From assembly GCA_900474095.1 (NCBI GenBank), contig UCOA01000082.1:1-64000 (forward strand): a DNA stretch of 64,000 bases. The letters run 5' to 3'. Below are positions 34,562 through 43,251 of this stretch, piece after piece. Position 1 is the stretch's first letter; each line of letters starts with the position of its first letter. This DNA comes from Hyphomicrobiales bacterium (GTDB taxonomy: Bacteria; Pseudomonadota; Alphaproteobacteria; Rhizobiales; Rhizobiaceae). The position numbers and the translations under genes were made by a program. The notes under the pieces were generated by a model. The model was not told the origin of the DNA. It ran no database searches and worked only from the letters and a program-made list of their open reading frames with translations.

Positions 34562-35231
34562 TCAAGCTGCGCGCTTGTTGGATTTGCGCAATTTGATGAC
34601 CTTGAAAAGCCCCACCGGAGATGATGATAACCAATCGGTGAGCTCAACGCATGACTGGCCGTCGATCCACCTCGTGAGACGCTGAGACCGGAAGGTCGCG
34701 CTCCAGCCGATCGCCTCAACAAACGGGGCCATGATCCGCTCCACAAGACCGATGACGCCAGCACCGTCACTGATCTTACTTGCAATTATGATCGCCCCAT
34801 CCGGCTTAAGGACGCGAAGGCACTCGTCGAGCGCGGCCTCCGGTTCAGGCAAAAGGGTGAGAACGAAGGGCAGGATCACGACATCGAAACTATTCGTTGG
34901 ATTCCAGGCTCTGGGCGTTGCCGACGCGCAAGTCGACCTGGTCAAGACCATGAGCCTTAATCTTATCTTTGGCTCTCGCCATCATCTCTTGCGAAATGTC
35001 TATCCCCGTAACGTGGCACGTTCTGGCGTACTTGGGGAGCAAAAGTCCTGTTCCGACTCCTACCTCCAACACGTTACCGTCTTTTGCCGATGCCAATTCA
35101 ATGATTTTGCCATGGGAATCTGCCAGGATGCCAGCGTAGAGGCGATCATAGACTGGAGCCCAAAACCGGTAAACGCGTCGCTGACGCTCGATTAGATCGT
35201 CTTGGCTGAGGTAACGAGATGCGCTGGGCAC
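34562..35231 (-). pseudogene. frameshifted phosphatidylethanolamine N-methyltransferase-like gene
   Basis: Two overlapping minus-strand frames together make one class I methyltransferase. The first (35231 down to about 34895) has the PmtA-like opening RVYRFWAPVYDRLYAGILAD and the SAM motif LEVGVGTGLLLPKYA. The second (from about 34910 to 34562) continues FDVVILPFVLTLLPEPEAAL and CLRVLKPDGAIIIASK. An indel near 34895-34915 separates them. Intact PmtA would methylate phosphatidylethanolamine towards phosphatidylcholine in the membrane. A functional copy presumably exists elsewhere. Confidence 0.75.
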
Positions 35232-35331
35232 GGGTAGAGCATCCTTTGAGCGAATGTCTTGAAGAGCGGTAGCAATCGCGTGCAGTGCCTCTCAGAGGAC
35301 ACCGCGCAGCGATCACAGGTGTTGCATTTGA

Positions 35332-35589
35332 TCAGCGCTCAACGAACTTGTTGAAGCGGCTGGTTTCGCCGTCTTTCGTTTTGTCCTGGTACAGGAAGGC
35401 GAGCTTGTTTTCGTCGAAGATCTTGAAAAAGTCCTCCCAGCTGATTTCGTCGAAGTCTTCTTCCTCTTCGCCAAAGTCGATGCGAAGGACACCGCCCTGT
35501 CCCTTTGTGCGGATCACGGAGGGTCGACCGTCTCGCGCTTCGGCCCACTCCCGGATGGTCTTGTGGTTCGTTGTCGTTCCTGAACTCAT
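35332..35589 (-). CDS. conserved hypothetical small acidic protein
   Basis: An 85-aa protein starting MSSGTTTNHKTIREWAEARD with a very acidic core (RIDFGEEEEDFDEISWEDFF) and an ending DGETSRFNKFVER. I recall this pattern (HETIRxWAEAR, VLRIDF, ISWxEFFxxFDE) as a widespread uncharacterised family in plant-associated bacteria, without a function. Start choice: this ATG rather than the one 12 nt upstream, which is equally possible. Confidence 0.7.
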   Translation of the reverse strand: MSSGTTTNHKTIREWAEARDGRPSVIRTKGQGGVLRIDFGEEEEDFDEISWEDFFKIFDENKLAFLYQDKTKDGETSRFNKFVER

Positions 35590-35643
35590 CGTTTGCTCCA
35601 TATAGTGATAGCGTCACGCGTTTGCTGCTTCTGTTATAGCCCG

Positions 35644-35799
35644 TTAAAGGAGCTGGCTTTTCTTCCAATCGCGATAGGGGGCGAGTAACTGCCCTGGGAA
35701 CCGCCGTTCAATCTCCGCTTCAATTATCGCTATTCGCGCAAGAGTCTCATCTCGACCAGCGCTTTCAGCGCCCTCACTCACCGCTTCCAGCGTCCTCAT
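35644..35799 (-). CDS. small hypothetical protein (51 aa)
   Basis: A 51-aa frame MRTLEAVSEGAESAGRDETL, ending AIIEAEIERRFPGQLLAPYR then DWKKSQLL. Its ATG overlaps the stop of the preceding 29-aa frame as ATGA, suggesting translational coupling. No family recognised. Possibly a remnant of a larger gene in this decayed region. Confidence 0.3.
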   Translation of the reverse strand: MRTLEAVSEGAESAGRDETLARIAIIEAEIERRFPGQLLAPYRDWKKSQLL

Positions 35800-35885
35800 G
35801 GGGTGAAAACCTCACCATCCGTCATTGCTTCAAGTCGGGACGCTAGATCTGCAACCGAATCGTTCAGCAGGTTACTGGCGGTCAT
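35796..35885 (-). CDS. tiny hypothetical protein (29 aa)
   Basis: A 29-aa frame starting MTASNLLNDSVADLASRLEA and ending MTDGEVFTP, coupled by ATGA to the next small frame. Helical and acidic. It may be only the end of a decayed gene; a longer open frame extends upstream without protein-like composition. Confidence 0.25.
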   Translation of the reverse strand: MTASNLLNDSVADLASRLEAMTDGEVFTP

Positions 35886-36156
35886 CGGCGTTCCTCGTCT
35901 GCGAAACCTATCAACTTCAATTGACGGTTTAAGTTCCAACTCCGCATCGCAGGCCGGCTGCTTTCGCAAACGGAAATCCAGGCAGCTGCTGGCGAACGTC
36001 GTCCCCGAACCCCTTTGTCCTCGGTCATATCCGTCAGCCTGTCCGCCAATCCCAATACGCAAAGGCTCACTTGCAGGATTTCTGATGGAATTGCCGCTCC
36101 GTTGCGCCGATCTGGGACCTTGAGCGTCAACGCGACGAACGGCCTGATTTGCCGCT

Positions 36157-36385
36157 GTGAGACTGCTGCTCGACACCAATGCACTGTCCGAGGCAACCAA
36201 ACTGTGTCCTGCCGGACCCGCCCCTGGAATGGCTTGATGGGGTCGACGAAGATCGTGCCTTCATCTGCGTTGTGTCGATTGCGGAAAAGCGAAGCGGTCT
36301 AGGGCTCGCCCCGATTGATGGCTGGATCGCTGCAACCGCAATTGACGAACTAGAATTTGAACCGACTATAGCCGGGAAGGGATGA
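36157..36385 (+). pseudogene. second VapC-type PIN toxin remnant
   Basis: GTG at 36157 reads VRLLLDTNALSEATKL, a textbook PIN N-terminus with its catalytic Asp. A frame change near 36205 then gives PPLEWLDGVDEDRAFICVVS followed by IAEKRSGLGLA, and the gene jumps straight to PIDGWIAATAIDE. The middle of the domain is deleted. It is unrelated in position to the remnant at 31.8-32.1 kb, so two separate toxin genes have decayed in this 5-kb stretch. Confidence 0.7.
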
Positions 36386-36711
36386 ACCTGCTGACAAACC
36401 ATGCCGGCATTGATCGGCGAACACCTCCCTTCGTTGGTTGCATGAGGTCATTCGTGACGTCACAAAGAGGGCATGTTTCCCGGCTTGGAATACTATGTTC
36501 CTAAGGCATACGAACAACAGCGCGAAACTTTTCAGTCGCCTCGGCACTAGGGAGTGATCGGGTGAATGGTCTTGTATCTCCGACACATCAAAGCCAACGA
36601 CGACGTAACCGTGATTGATTGCATCTTGGGCATCGTCGTTGTACCCTGCGTACGGTGACCAGTGCTTAGCCGGAGTCAAAGTCCGGACGCGCGTTTCAAC
36701 CCGGTGAATAA
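36386..36711. other. intergenic region upstream of nuoH
   Basis: Contains the presumed promoter of the nuoH-nuoI-CBS unit, but no hexamers stand out. No FixK/FNR-type TTGAT-N4-ATCAA box was seen. No gene recognised. Confidence 0.35.
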
Positions 36712-37710
36712 GTGGCCATTGACATGGAACTTATCGTCGCCCTTGGCCTGATCGTCTTCAAGGTCGCGTTTCTGATTGCGATCCTGCTGCTCCTGCCCTT
36801 GCCGCTAACCTGGCTGGAGCGCAAGATCGCCGGACACATGCAGCAGCGGATGGGTCCGATGCGCGTGGGGTGGCACGGGCTGCTGCAGCCTGTAGCGGAC
36901 GGAATCAAGCTCTTAACCAAAGAGGACCACATTCCGGCCGAGGCCGACCGCTTCCTGTTCAAGCTGGCGCCAATCCTGGCGCTCGCCCCGCCCTTTGTAG
37001 TGTTCGTCGCGATCCCGTTCGGCGAAAGCGTCTCGGTCCTCGGGACCGAGATCACGCTCTACGTCTCCAACATGAACGTGGCCCTCCTTTTCGTCTTCGC
37101 GGTGATCGGGATCGAGGTCTATGGCGTCATCTTCGGCGGCTGGGCCGCCAACAGCAAATACGCTGTCCTGGGCAGCCTCAGGACCTGCGCGCAGATGATC
37201 AGCTACGAGATCCCGATGGGGTTCGCGGTCATCGGCGTGGTCATGTTGGCGCAATCCATGAGTCTGCTCGAGATCGTGAGGGCACAAGCCGATCTCTGGA
37301 ACATCGTCTACCAACCGGTCGGTTTCTTCGTGTTCTTCGTCGCCGGGCTGGCCGAGGCGCAGCGCATTCCCTTCGACCTGGCGGAGGCGGAAGGCGATCT
37401 GGGGGCCGGGTTCCATACCGAATACAGCGGTATTCGCTTTGCCTTCTTCATGATCAGCGAATATGCCATCGTGTTGCTGGTATCGGTCCTGGTGGTGATT
37501 CTGTTCTTCGGCGGCTGGAACGGTGTCCTGATCCCCCTGCCGCCGCTCCTCTGGTTTGCCCTCAAGGTCGCGTTCTTTGTCTATGTGTTTATCTGGTTCC
37601 GCTTCACTTTCCCCCGCTACCGCTACGACCAACTGATGGCGATCGGATGGAAAGTCTTGCTTCCTCTATCGATGGCGAACATAATCATCACCGGTATTGC
37701 TTTCGTTTAG
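36712..37710 (+). CDS. nuoH: NADH-quinone oxidoreductase subunit H
   Basis: A 332-aa inner-membrane subunit that, with NuoB and NuoD, shapes the quinone-binding cavity of complex I. Conserved segments include TWLERKIAGHMQQRMGPMRV, GWHGLLQPVADGIKLLTKED, GSLRTCAQMISYEIPMG and the acidic loop RIPFDLAEAEGDLGAGFHTE. Eight or so TM helices are apparent. The start is GTG at 36712, or ATG at 36724. It is followed 8 nt later by nuoI. It is transcribed towards, not with, the rest of the nuo genes. Confidence 0.95.
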   Translation: MAIDMELIVALGLIVFKVAFLIAILLLLPLPLTWLERKIAGHMQQRMGPMRVGWHGLLQPVADGIKLLTKEDHIPAEADRFLFKLAPILALAPPFVVFVAIPFGESVSVLGTEITLYVSNMNVALLFVFAVIGIEVYGVIFGGWAANSKYAVLGSLRTCAQMISYEIPMGFAVIGVVMLAQSMSLLEIVRAQADLWNIVYQPVGFFVFFVAGLAEAQRIPFDLAEAEGDLGAGFHTEYSGIRFAFFMISEYAIVLLVSVLVVILFFGGWNGVLIPLPPLLWFALKVAFFVYVFIWFRFTFPRYRYDQLMAIGWKVLLPLSMANIIITGIAFV

Positions 37711-37718
37711 GGGCGCCG

Positions 37719-38285
37719 ATGTCGCGCGCACGAGACACAATTGGGACATGGATCGGTTGGGCGTTCTTCGCCGATCTAGCGAACGGCTTGGCTCTGACTT
37801 TTGGCTACATGTTTTCCAAACCCGTTACCATGCAATATCCGGATCAGGAAAAATGGTTGCCCTACCCGCGTTACCGCGGCCATCACTTCCTAAAACGCGA
37901 CGAAGAGGGCGAGATCAAATGCGTGGCCTGCGAACTCTGTGCGCGGATCTGTCCCTGCGACTGCATCGAAGTCGTCCCTTACGAGGACGAAAAGGGCAAC
38001 CGTCGCCCGGCAAAATTCGAAATCGACACGGCTCGGTGCCTGTTCTGCGGGCTGTGCGAGGACGCGTGCCCGGCGGATGCGATCGCGCTTGGCCAGCAGT
38101 ACGAATTCTCGAGTTTTTCCTCAGCTGATCTGGTGATCGGTCGCGACGATCTGCTCGCTAAGCCGGGCAAGGCGGCAACCGGCGGCGGCGTGGTTGCCGC
38201 GCGCTTGAATACGAAGAAGGACGTGCTCGTCGAAACGAAAGAGACGCAGGGCTACAACTGGTGGCGGAATATCCGGAGAACGTGA
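37719..38285 (+). CDS. nuoI: NADH-quinone oxidoreductase subunit I
   Basis: A 188-aa peripheral-arm protein carrying clusters N6a and N6b. The two 4Fe-4S motifs are CVACELCARICP and CLFCGLCEDACP, followed by the usual Tyr/Phe-rich tail (TQGYNWWRNIRRT). The start is ATG, 8 nt after the nuoH stop. The same frame is open far upstream across nuoH, but that is an overlap artefact. The CBS gene follows after 45 nt. Confidence 0.95.
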   Translation: MSRARDTIGTWIGWAFFADLANGLALTFGYMFSKPVTMQYPDQEKWLPYPRYRGHHFLKRDEEGEIKCVACELCARICPCDCIEVVPYEDEKGNRRPAKFEIDTARCLFCGLCEDACPADAIALGQQYEFSSFSSADLVIGRDDLLAKPGKAATGGGVVAARLNTKKDVLVETKETQGYNWWRNIRRT

Positions 38286-38330
38286 ACGCGCGCCAGCTGT
38301 CAAACCGAAGCGCTCGGATAGGAGGCTCAA

Positions 38331-38789
38331 ATGTTTGTCGGCGAAATCATGAAGAACAAGGGTGTCGGTGTCATCGCGGTCGCTCCCGATCAGACTATGG
38401 TGGAAGTCCTGAGGCTGTTTCGCGACAACAATATCGGCTTCGTCGTCGTCAGCCAATCGAACAGCGAATACCTGGGTACGCTGTCGGAGCGGGATTGCTG
38501 CAATGCGGTGGCGGAATATGGGGCCGAGGCGGCGATGATGCGAGTCGCGGACATTATGAACCGCAATGTGGCGACCTGTTCGACACGGGATTTGCTGCCC
38601 GTCGCGATGGGGATCATGACCCAGCGGCGTACGCGTCATGTGCTGGTCATGGATGATGACGACGTTGTCGGCGTGGTTAGCATCGGTGATGTGGTTAAAC
38701 ACAGGCTCGACGAAGCGCAGCGCACGGAGCAGGATCTGCAGGATTACATCTGCGGGACCAGGTATCACGACGTCGCCAGCTCGATGTGA
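38331..38789 (+). CDS. CBS-domain pair protein
   Basis: A 152-aa soluble protein made of two CBS motifs. One is at about residues 8-60 (VAPDQTMVEVLRLFRDNNIG, LGTLSERD), the other at about 75-130 (MNRNVATCSTRDLLPVAMGI, HVLVMDDDDVVGVVSIGD). CBS pairs bind adenine nucleotides or NAD(H). A GGAGG site precedes the ATG, and the gene lies 45 nt after nuoI, so it is probably co-transcribed with nuoHI. A role as a nucleotide sensor for complex I is plausible but unproven. It ends 55 nt from the convergent nuoG stop. Confidence 0.88.
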   Translation: MFVGEIMKNKGVGVIAVAPDQTMVEVLRLFRDNNIGFVVVSQSNSEYLGTLSERDCCNAVAEYGAEAAMMRVADIMNRNVATCSTRDLLPVAMGIMTQRRTRHVLVMDDDDVVGVVSIGDVVKHRLDEAQRTEQDLQDYICGTRYHDVASSM

Positions 38790-38844
38790 AGACGCTGGGT
38801 CAGGCAGCTTGCCGGGGGCCTTGCGGTGCCTTGGCCCCAAATCT

Positions 38845-41421
38845 TCAGACCCCACGCCAGATTCGATTCGGGCGGTCGACCTCAAGAGCGGCGTGCACCT
38901 TCTGGACCTCCACCGGGCATGGGTATTCGCCCCGTCGCATGAGGCTGTTGAGACGCAAGGCTCTGTAGTTTTCCGGTACGAAGACGAGGCCCTTGGGAAA
39001 CCGCCTGTCGACCTTGAGCTGCGCCGTCAGTTCGCCCCGGGCGGAACGCACGACCACCTGATCGCCATCCGAAAGGCCAAGCTGCGCGGCATCCTGCGCG
39101 CTCATCGCGACGTAGGGGTCGTTGGCGACCGTATTCAGGATCTCCGACCGTTCGGAAAGATAGCCGTTGTGGAACAGGCAGTCGCCGGTGATCAGCATGA
39201 GCCGGCCGGCTGCTGTCGGGGCGGGCGGCGCCGCGAAGAACTTGGCCGGCGGTGGCGCCGACGCCACCTTGGTAAATGCGCCGTCGGCGCCAAGCCCGTC
39301 CTGCATCAACCCCTGAAAGGCCGGAACCAGCTGGGCGATCTCGTCGAAAATTTCGCCTTGTGTCGAGGGCTGCAGCGCCTGGTTGCGGAGCGCCGCGACG
39401 AAGTCGAAGATCGCCAGATTGCCTCGCGCCTCGAAACCGGGCTCACGGAATTTTCGAACCTTCTGGATCCGGCCCTCATTGTTGGTGAACGTGCCGGATT
39501 CCTCGCCGTAGCCCGCCGCAGGCAGGACGACCTCGGCCAGACCCGCCGTATCCGTGAGGAAGGTGTCCTGTACGATCAGGAGATCGGCGGCGCCAAGCGC
39601 CCGCGTCACGAAATCCCTGTCGGGATAGGCGATCAGGGGGTCGGTTCCGGCGATGTAGAGCGCGCCCATCCGCCCGCTGACGCAGAGCTCCAGGATGGCA
39701 TCGAGATCCGCGCCGGGTTCAGACGGGATTTCGACGCCCCAGTTCCGTGCAAGAGTGCGCGTCGTATCATCGGTGACTGCCTGCAGCCCCGGCAGAGCCG
39801 CCGGCAGAACCCCCATGTCCCAGGCGCCCATCTGGTTGGCACGGTCAAAGAGGAACTGCATCGCCGGAGCCTTGCCGAGCAGGCGGAGAACCTGCAGAAG
39901 ATTGTTGAGTTGCTGCAGTGTCGCGCGCGCTTCGGGTGATCTCAGGAGGTCGACGCTAACAAGCACGGTGACGCTTCGGCCTTCCTTCAGTGCGGTCGCC
40001 AGACGATCCGGCCCGTCACTGCCGGTATTCACCGCCGGTCCTCCGATTGTCGCTTCGATGGTCGCAAAAACGTCGCCCGGCAAGGCCTCACCAGCCGCCG
40101 CCATGAGCTCGGCTACCACCGCCGCAAGGCTCGCCGCTTCTCCGCCCGGCGGCACGCGAACCACCACCCGGGCATCGGCGTCCAGGCGGGATGGCCGCGG
40201 CGAGAGCATCAGCAATCCGGTCTGCCGTCGCCGCGCGCCGTCCCGCAGCAGGTATTCGGTGACCGGGTTCTCCTCGGTCACGTTGCCGCCAACGACGAGC
40301 ACGCAGTCGCTGGCGATCACTTCGTCCAGCGGCGCGCGGCTGTAGAAGCCTGCCACCAAGGGACCGAGCGTATCGAAGGGCGTGGACCAGCGCGTCGAAC
40401 AGTCGATGTTGTTGGTCCGGAACACCGTCCGCATCAGCTTCTGGAACTGATAAAGCACCTCGTTGGGCAGGCGCGGCGAGGCCAGCCCACCGGCAGCCTT
40501 GCTCTCGACGGCCGACAGCCGCCGGCGCAGATAGTCTCCCGCTTCGTCCCAGGAAACCGGCATCAGGGCGCCGTCACGACGGATCATCGGCCGCTTGATC
40601 CGGTCCCGGCTCGTGACGAAATCGAGGCCGAAGCGTCCCCGCACGCAGAGCGTTTCGCGGTTGACGCCCTCGTTCCACTTCGAGCGCACCCGCATGAACT
40701 CGCCCTTGCGCGTACCCACCGTCAGCTGGCAACCGGTGCCGCAGTGCGGGCAGATCGTATCGGTCTCGGCCAGATCCCAGGGCCGCGCCTTGTAGCGATA
40801 GGGGAAGCTCATCAGCGCGCCGACCGGGCAGACCTCGACGCAATTGCCGCACTGGTCGCAACTCGCGAGGCTGCCCTCGAAGCCGGTCACGGCGGTGTCC
40901 ATGCCTTTTTCAATGGTGCCCAGGGCGACTGCGCCGACTACCTCCTCGCACATCCGGACGCAGCGTTGGCACTGGATGCAGCGGTTGACATTCATGATGA
41001 TGACCGGGCTGAGACGGATGTCCTCGGAGTGGAACACACGTTTGGCATCGCGAAACTGGCTTTCGCGAGGCCCGTAGGCCATCACCAGGTCCTGAAGCTC
41101 GCACTCGCCACCCTTGTCGCAGATCGGGCAGTCGAGGGGATGGTTGGCAAGCAGCATGTCGAGCATAGATGAGCGTGTTTCATCGATCAGCGGCGTGTTC
41201 GCCCGCACCACCATGCCGTCAACGACCGCTGTGGCGCATGCTGGTTGCAGCCGCCGCAGCCCCTCGATCTCCACCAGGCACATGCGACAGGAGGCCAGCG
41301 GCGGCAGGCGCTTCAGATAGCAGAAGGTCGGGATGTCGATGCCCAAACGCTCGGCGGCCTGAAGCACCGTAGAGCCCGCCTCCACTTCCAGCGTTTGATC
41401 ATTTATCGTGATGCTAACCAT
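38845..41421 (-). CDS. nuoG: NADH-quinone oxidoreductase subunit G, long form
   Basis: An 858-aa peripheral-arm subunit with an N-terminal 2Fe-2S domain (PPLASCRMCLVE), an HxxxC-type cluster (HPLDCPICDKGGECELQD), the N4/N5 region (CIQCQRCVRMC, CDQCGNCVEVCP) and the N7 ligand pattern CPHCGTGC with ETLCVRGRFG. A molybdopterin-oxidoreductase-like domain fills the rest. Alphaproteobacterial housekeeping NuoG is, from memory, nearer 690 aa without the C-terminal extension, so this is the E. coli-like long type. Start MVSITINDQTLEVEAGST (41421). It is the last gene of the minus-strand nuo operon. Confidence 0.95.
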   Translation of the reverse strand: MVSITINDQTLEVEAGSTVLQAAERLGIDIPTFCYLKRLPPLASCRMCLVEIEGLRRLQPACATAVVDGMVVRANTPLIDETRSSMLDMLLANHPLDCPICDKGGECELQDLVMAYGPRESQFRDAKRVFHSEDIRLSPVIIMNVNRCIQCQRCVRMCEEVVGAVALGTIEKGMDTAVTGFEGSLASCDQCGNCVEVCPVGALMSFPYRYKARPWDLAETDTICPHCGTGCQLTVGTRKGEFMRVRSKWNEGVNRETLCVRGRFGLDFVTSRDRIKRPMIRRDGALMPVSWDEAGDYLRRRLSAVESKAAGGLASPRLPNEVLYQFQKLMRTVFRTNNIDCSTRWSTPFDTLGPLVAGFYSRAPLDEVIASDCVLVVGGNVTEENPVTEYLLRDGARRRQTGLLMLSPRPSRLDADARVVVRVPPGGEAASLAAVVAELMAAAGEALPGDVFATIEATIGGPAVNTGSDGPDRLATALKEGRSVTVLVSVDLLRSPEARATLQQLNNLLQVLRLLGKAPAMQFLFDRANQMGAWDMGVLPAALPGLQAVTDDTTRTLARNWGVEIPSEPGADLDAILELCVSGRMGALYIAGTDPLIAYPDRDFVTRALGAADLLIVQDTFLTDTAGLAEVVLPAAGYGEESGTFTNNEGRIQKVRKFREPGFEARGNLAIFDFVAALRNQALQPSTQGEIFDEIAQLVPAFQGLMQDGLGADGAFTKVASAPPPAKFFAAPPAPTAAGRLMLITGDCLFHNGYLSERSEILNTVANDPYVAMSAQDAAQLGLSDGDQVVVRSARGELTAQLKVDRRFPKGLVFVPENYRALRLNSLMRRGEYPCPVEVQKVHAALEVDRPNRIWRGV

Positions 41422-41451
41422 AGCTTCCTCTCGGCCTTCTGCGCACACACC

Positions 41452-42717
41452 TCAGTGAAACGGACACCTGCGCTCCTCGATATGGGCGACGAATTCATGC
41501 TCGAAATGCTCCAGCGCGGCCCGCAAGCCCATGGCCGCCCCGTCGCCCAGAGCGCAGAACGTGTTGCCGAAAATGCCCTTGCAGAGCGTCTTCAGCTGTT
41601 CCAGATCGCCCGGCGCGCCCTGGCCCGCTTCGATCCGGCGCAGCACTTTCACGGCCCAGTTCAGCCCCTCGCGGCAAGGGGTGCACTTGCCGCAGGACTC
41701 GTGGTGGAAGAACTCGATGATCCGCGTCGCGACCTTGACCATGCAGGTCGAGTCGTCGATCACGATCACCCCGGCCGAGCCGAGCATGGAGCCGACAGCG
41801 GACAGCGAGTCGAAGTCCATTCCCACGTCCAGACCGCGCTCCGGGATCACCGGCGCCGAGACCCCGCCGGGGATCACCGCCTTGATCTTGCGCCCCGGCA
41901 GCGGCCCGCCGGCATACTCCTCGACCAGTTCACGCAACTGTATGCCCATCGGCAACTCGTAGAGGCCGGGTTTGCGCACCTGCCCGCTGAGGCAGTAGAG
42001 CTTCGGACCGGGGCTCTTCACCGGGCCGATGCCGCGGAACCACTCAAACCCCCGCACGACGATATGCGGCACGCAGACGAGCGTCTCGACGTTGTTGATC
42101 ACGGTCGGGCTGGCGTAGAGCCCCTCGACCGCCGGAAACGGCGGTTTCAGACGCGGCTGTGCCCGCTTGCCTTCGAGCGAATCGAGCATCGCGGTCTCCT
42201 CGCCGCAGATATAGGCGCCGGCGCCGCAATGAATGTGCACGATGAAACTGAAATCCGAACCCAGAATTCGCCGTCCCAGATAACCCTTTGCATGTGCCTC
42301 CCCGATCGCCTGCTCCAGCCGATGGATCGCCAGCACGTATTCCCCACGGATGTAGACATAGGCAGTTTCCGCTCCAATCGCGTAGGCGCTGATCGCCATG
42401 CCCTCGATCAGTTGGTGCGGGTCACGCTCCATGAGGATCCGGTCCTTGAAGGTGCCCGGCTCACCCTCATCGGCGTTGCAGCAGAGATATTTCGGCTTGC
42501 CGGCGCGTTTCGGCACGAAGCTCCATTTCATGCCCGTCGGGAATCCGGCCCCGCCGCGGCCGCGCAGGTTCGATGACTTGACGATATCGATGATTTCGTC
42601 GGGCGTGTGTTCCCCAAGGGCCTTGGCCAGCGCCCGGTAGCCGCCGCCGGCCTCATAGTTCGCAAGCAGATGACCATCCGGCGCGTCCACGTTTCTGAGA
42701 AGAACCGGTTCGAACAT
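41452..42717 (-). CDS. nuoF: NADH-quinone oxidoreductase subunit F
   Basis: A 421-aa subunit that binds FMN and NADH and carries cluster N3. The NADH/FMN region reads NLRGRGGAGFPTGMKWSFVP (about residues 55-74), with CCNADEGEPGTFKDR after it. The 4Fe-4S motif is ESCGKCTPCREGL near residue 350. It lies 30 nt before nuoG and 4 nt after nuoE. Length and motifs are canonical. Confidence 0.96.
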   Translation of the reverse strand: MFEPVLLRNVDAPDGHLLANYEAGGGYRALAKALGEHTPDEIIDIVKSSNLRGRGGAGFPTGMKWSFVPKRAGKPKYLCCNADEGEPGTFKDRILMERDPHQLIEGMAISAYAIGAETAYVYIRGEYVLAIHRLEQAIGEAHAKGYLGRRILGSDFSFIVHIHCGAGAYICGEETAMLDSLEGKRAQPRLKPPFPAVEGLYASPTVINNVETLVCVPHIVVRGFEWFRGIGPVKSPGPKLYCLSGQVRKPGLYELPMGIQLRELVEEYAGGPLPGRKIKAVIPGGVSAPVIPERGLDVGMDFDSLSAVGSMLGSAGVIVIDDSTCMVKVATRIIEFFHHESCGKCTPCREGLNWAVKVLRRIEAGQGAPGDLEQLKTLCKGIFGNTFCALGDGAAMGLRAALEHFEHEFVAHIEERRCPFH

Positions 42718-42721
42718 GGCG

Positions 42722-43243
42722 CTACTCTCCCGGCGGTGCTGCGGGGGCGAGAACGGGACCAGTCGCTTGCCGCGCCACTGCCCTCAGCCTGTCCAGCAGA
42801 GCGTCGACCCGCGCAAAGTCGAGGTCGCCGTGATAATCGTCGCCGACTTGCATCACCGGAGCCATCTCGCAAGCACCCAGGCATTCGACGGTCGAAAGCG
42901 TGAACAGCCCCTCGGGAGTCGTGCCGCCCTTCGTTATCCCCAGCATTGCCTCGAGGTGCTTCAGCAACGCCTCGGATCCACGCAGCATGCACGATACATT
43001 GTCGCAGAGTTGCAGATGAAACATCCCAACCGGCTCGGTATGGAAGAGAGTGTAGAAAGTCGCCAGCTCGTAAACCCAGATCCGCTCGACGTTGAGGATG
43101 TCGGCGACTTCTTCCAATACCGGGCCGGGCAGATGGCCATGTTCCTTCTGCGCGATCAGAAGTGCCGGCATGATTGCTGAGCGCTGGTCCGGATACCGCG
43201 CCGCCGCCGCTTCGATCTTTTCGCGCATGTTCATCGCGTCCAA
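42722..43243 (-). CDS. nuoE: NADH-quinone oxidoreductase subunit E
   Basis: A 173-aa thioredoxin-fold subunit with 2Fe-2S cluster N1a. The ligand pattern C-x4-C (CDNVSC) and CLGAC is present. Starts MDAMNMREKIEAAAARYPDQ; MNMREK is an equally good start 9 nt later. It follows nuoD by 8 nt, and with NuoF and NuoG forms the NADH dehydrogenase module. Confidence 0.95.
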   Translation of the reverse strand: MDAMNMREKIEAAAARYPDQRSAIMPALLIAQKEHGHLPGPVLEEVADILNVERIWVYELATFYTLFHTEPVGMFHLQLCDNVSCMLRGSEALLKHLEAMLGITKGGTTPEGLFTLSTVECLGACEMAPVMQVGDDYHGDLDFARVDALLDRLRAVARQATGPVLAPAAPPGE

Positions 43244-43251
43244 ATCCCCTG

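Noticed and set aside
36386-36711. FixK/FNR-type anaerobox upstream of nuoH, considered because secondary nuo clusters can be microaerobic
   Set aside because: No TTGAT-N4-ATCAA-like site was seen here or in 53237-53420 upstream of nuoJ.
36870-37718. In-frame region upstream of nuoI within nuoH
   Set aside because: It is the +2 frame of nuoH; nuoI begins at the ATG at 37719, with the normal family N-terminus.
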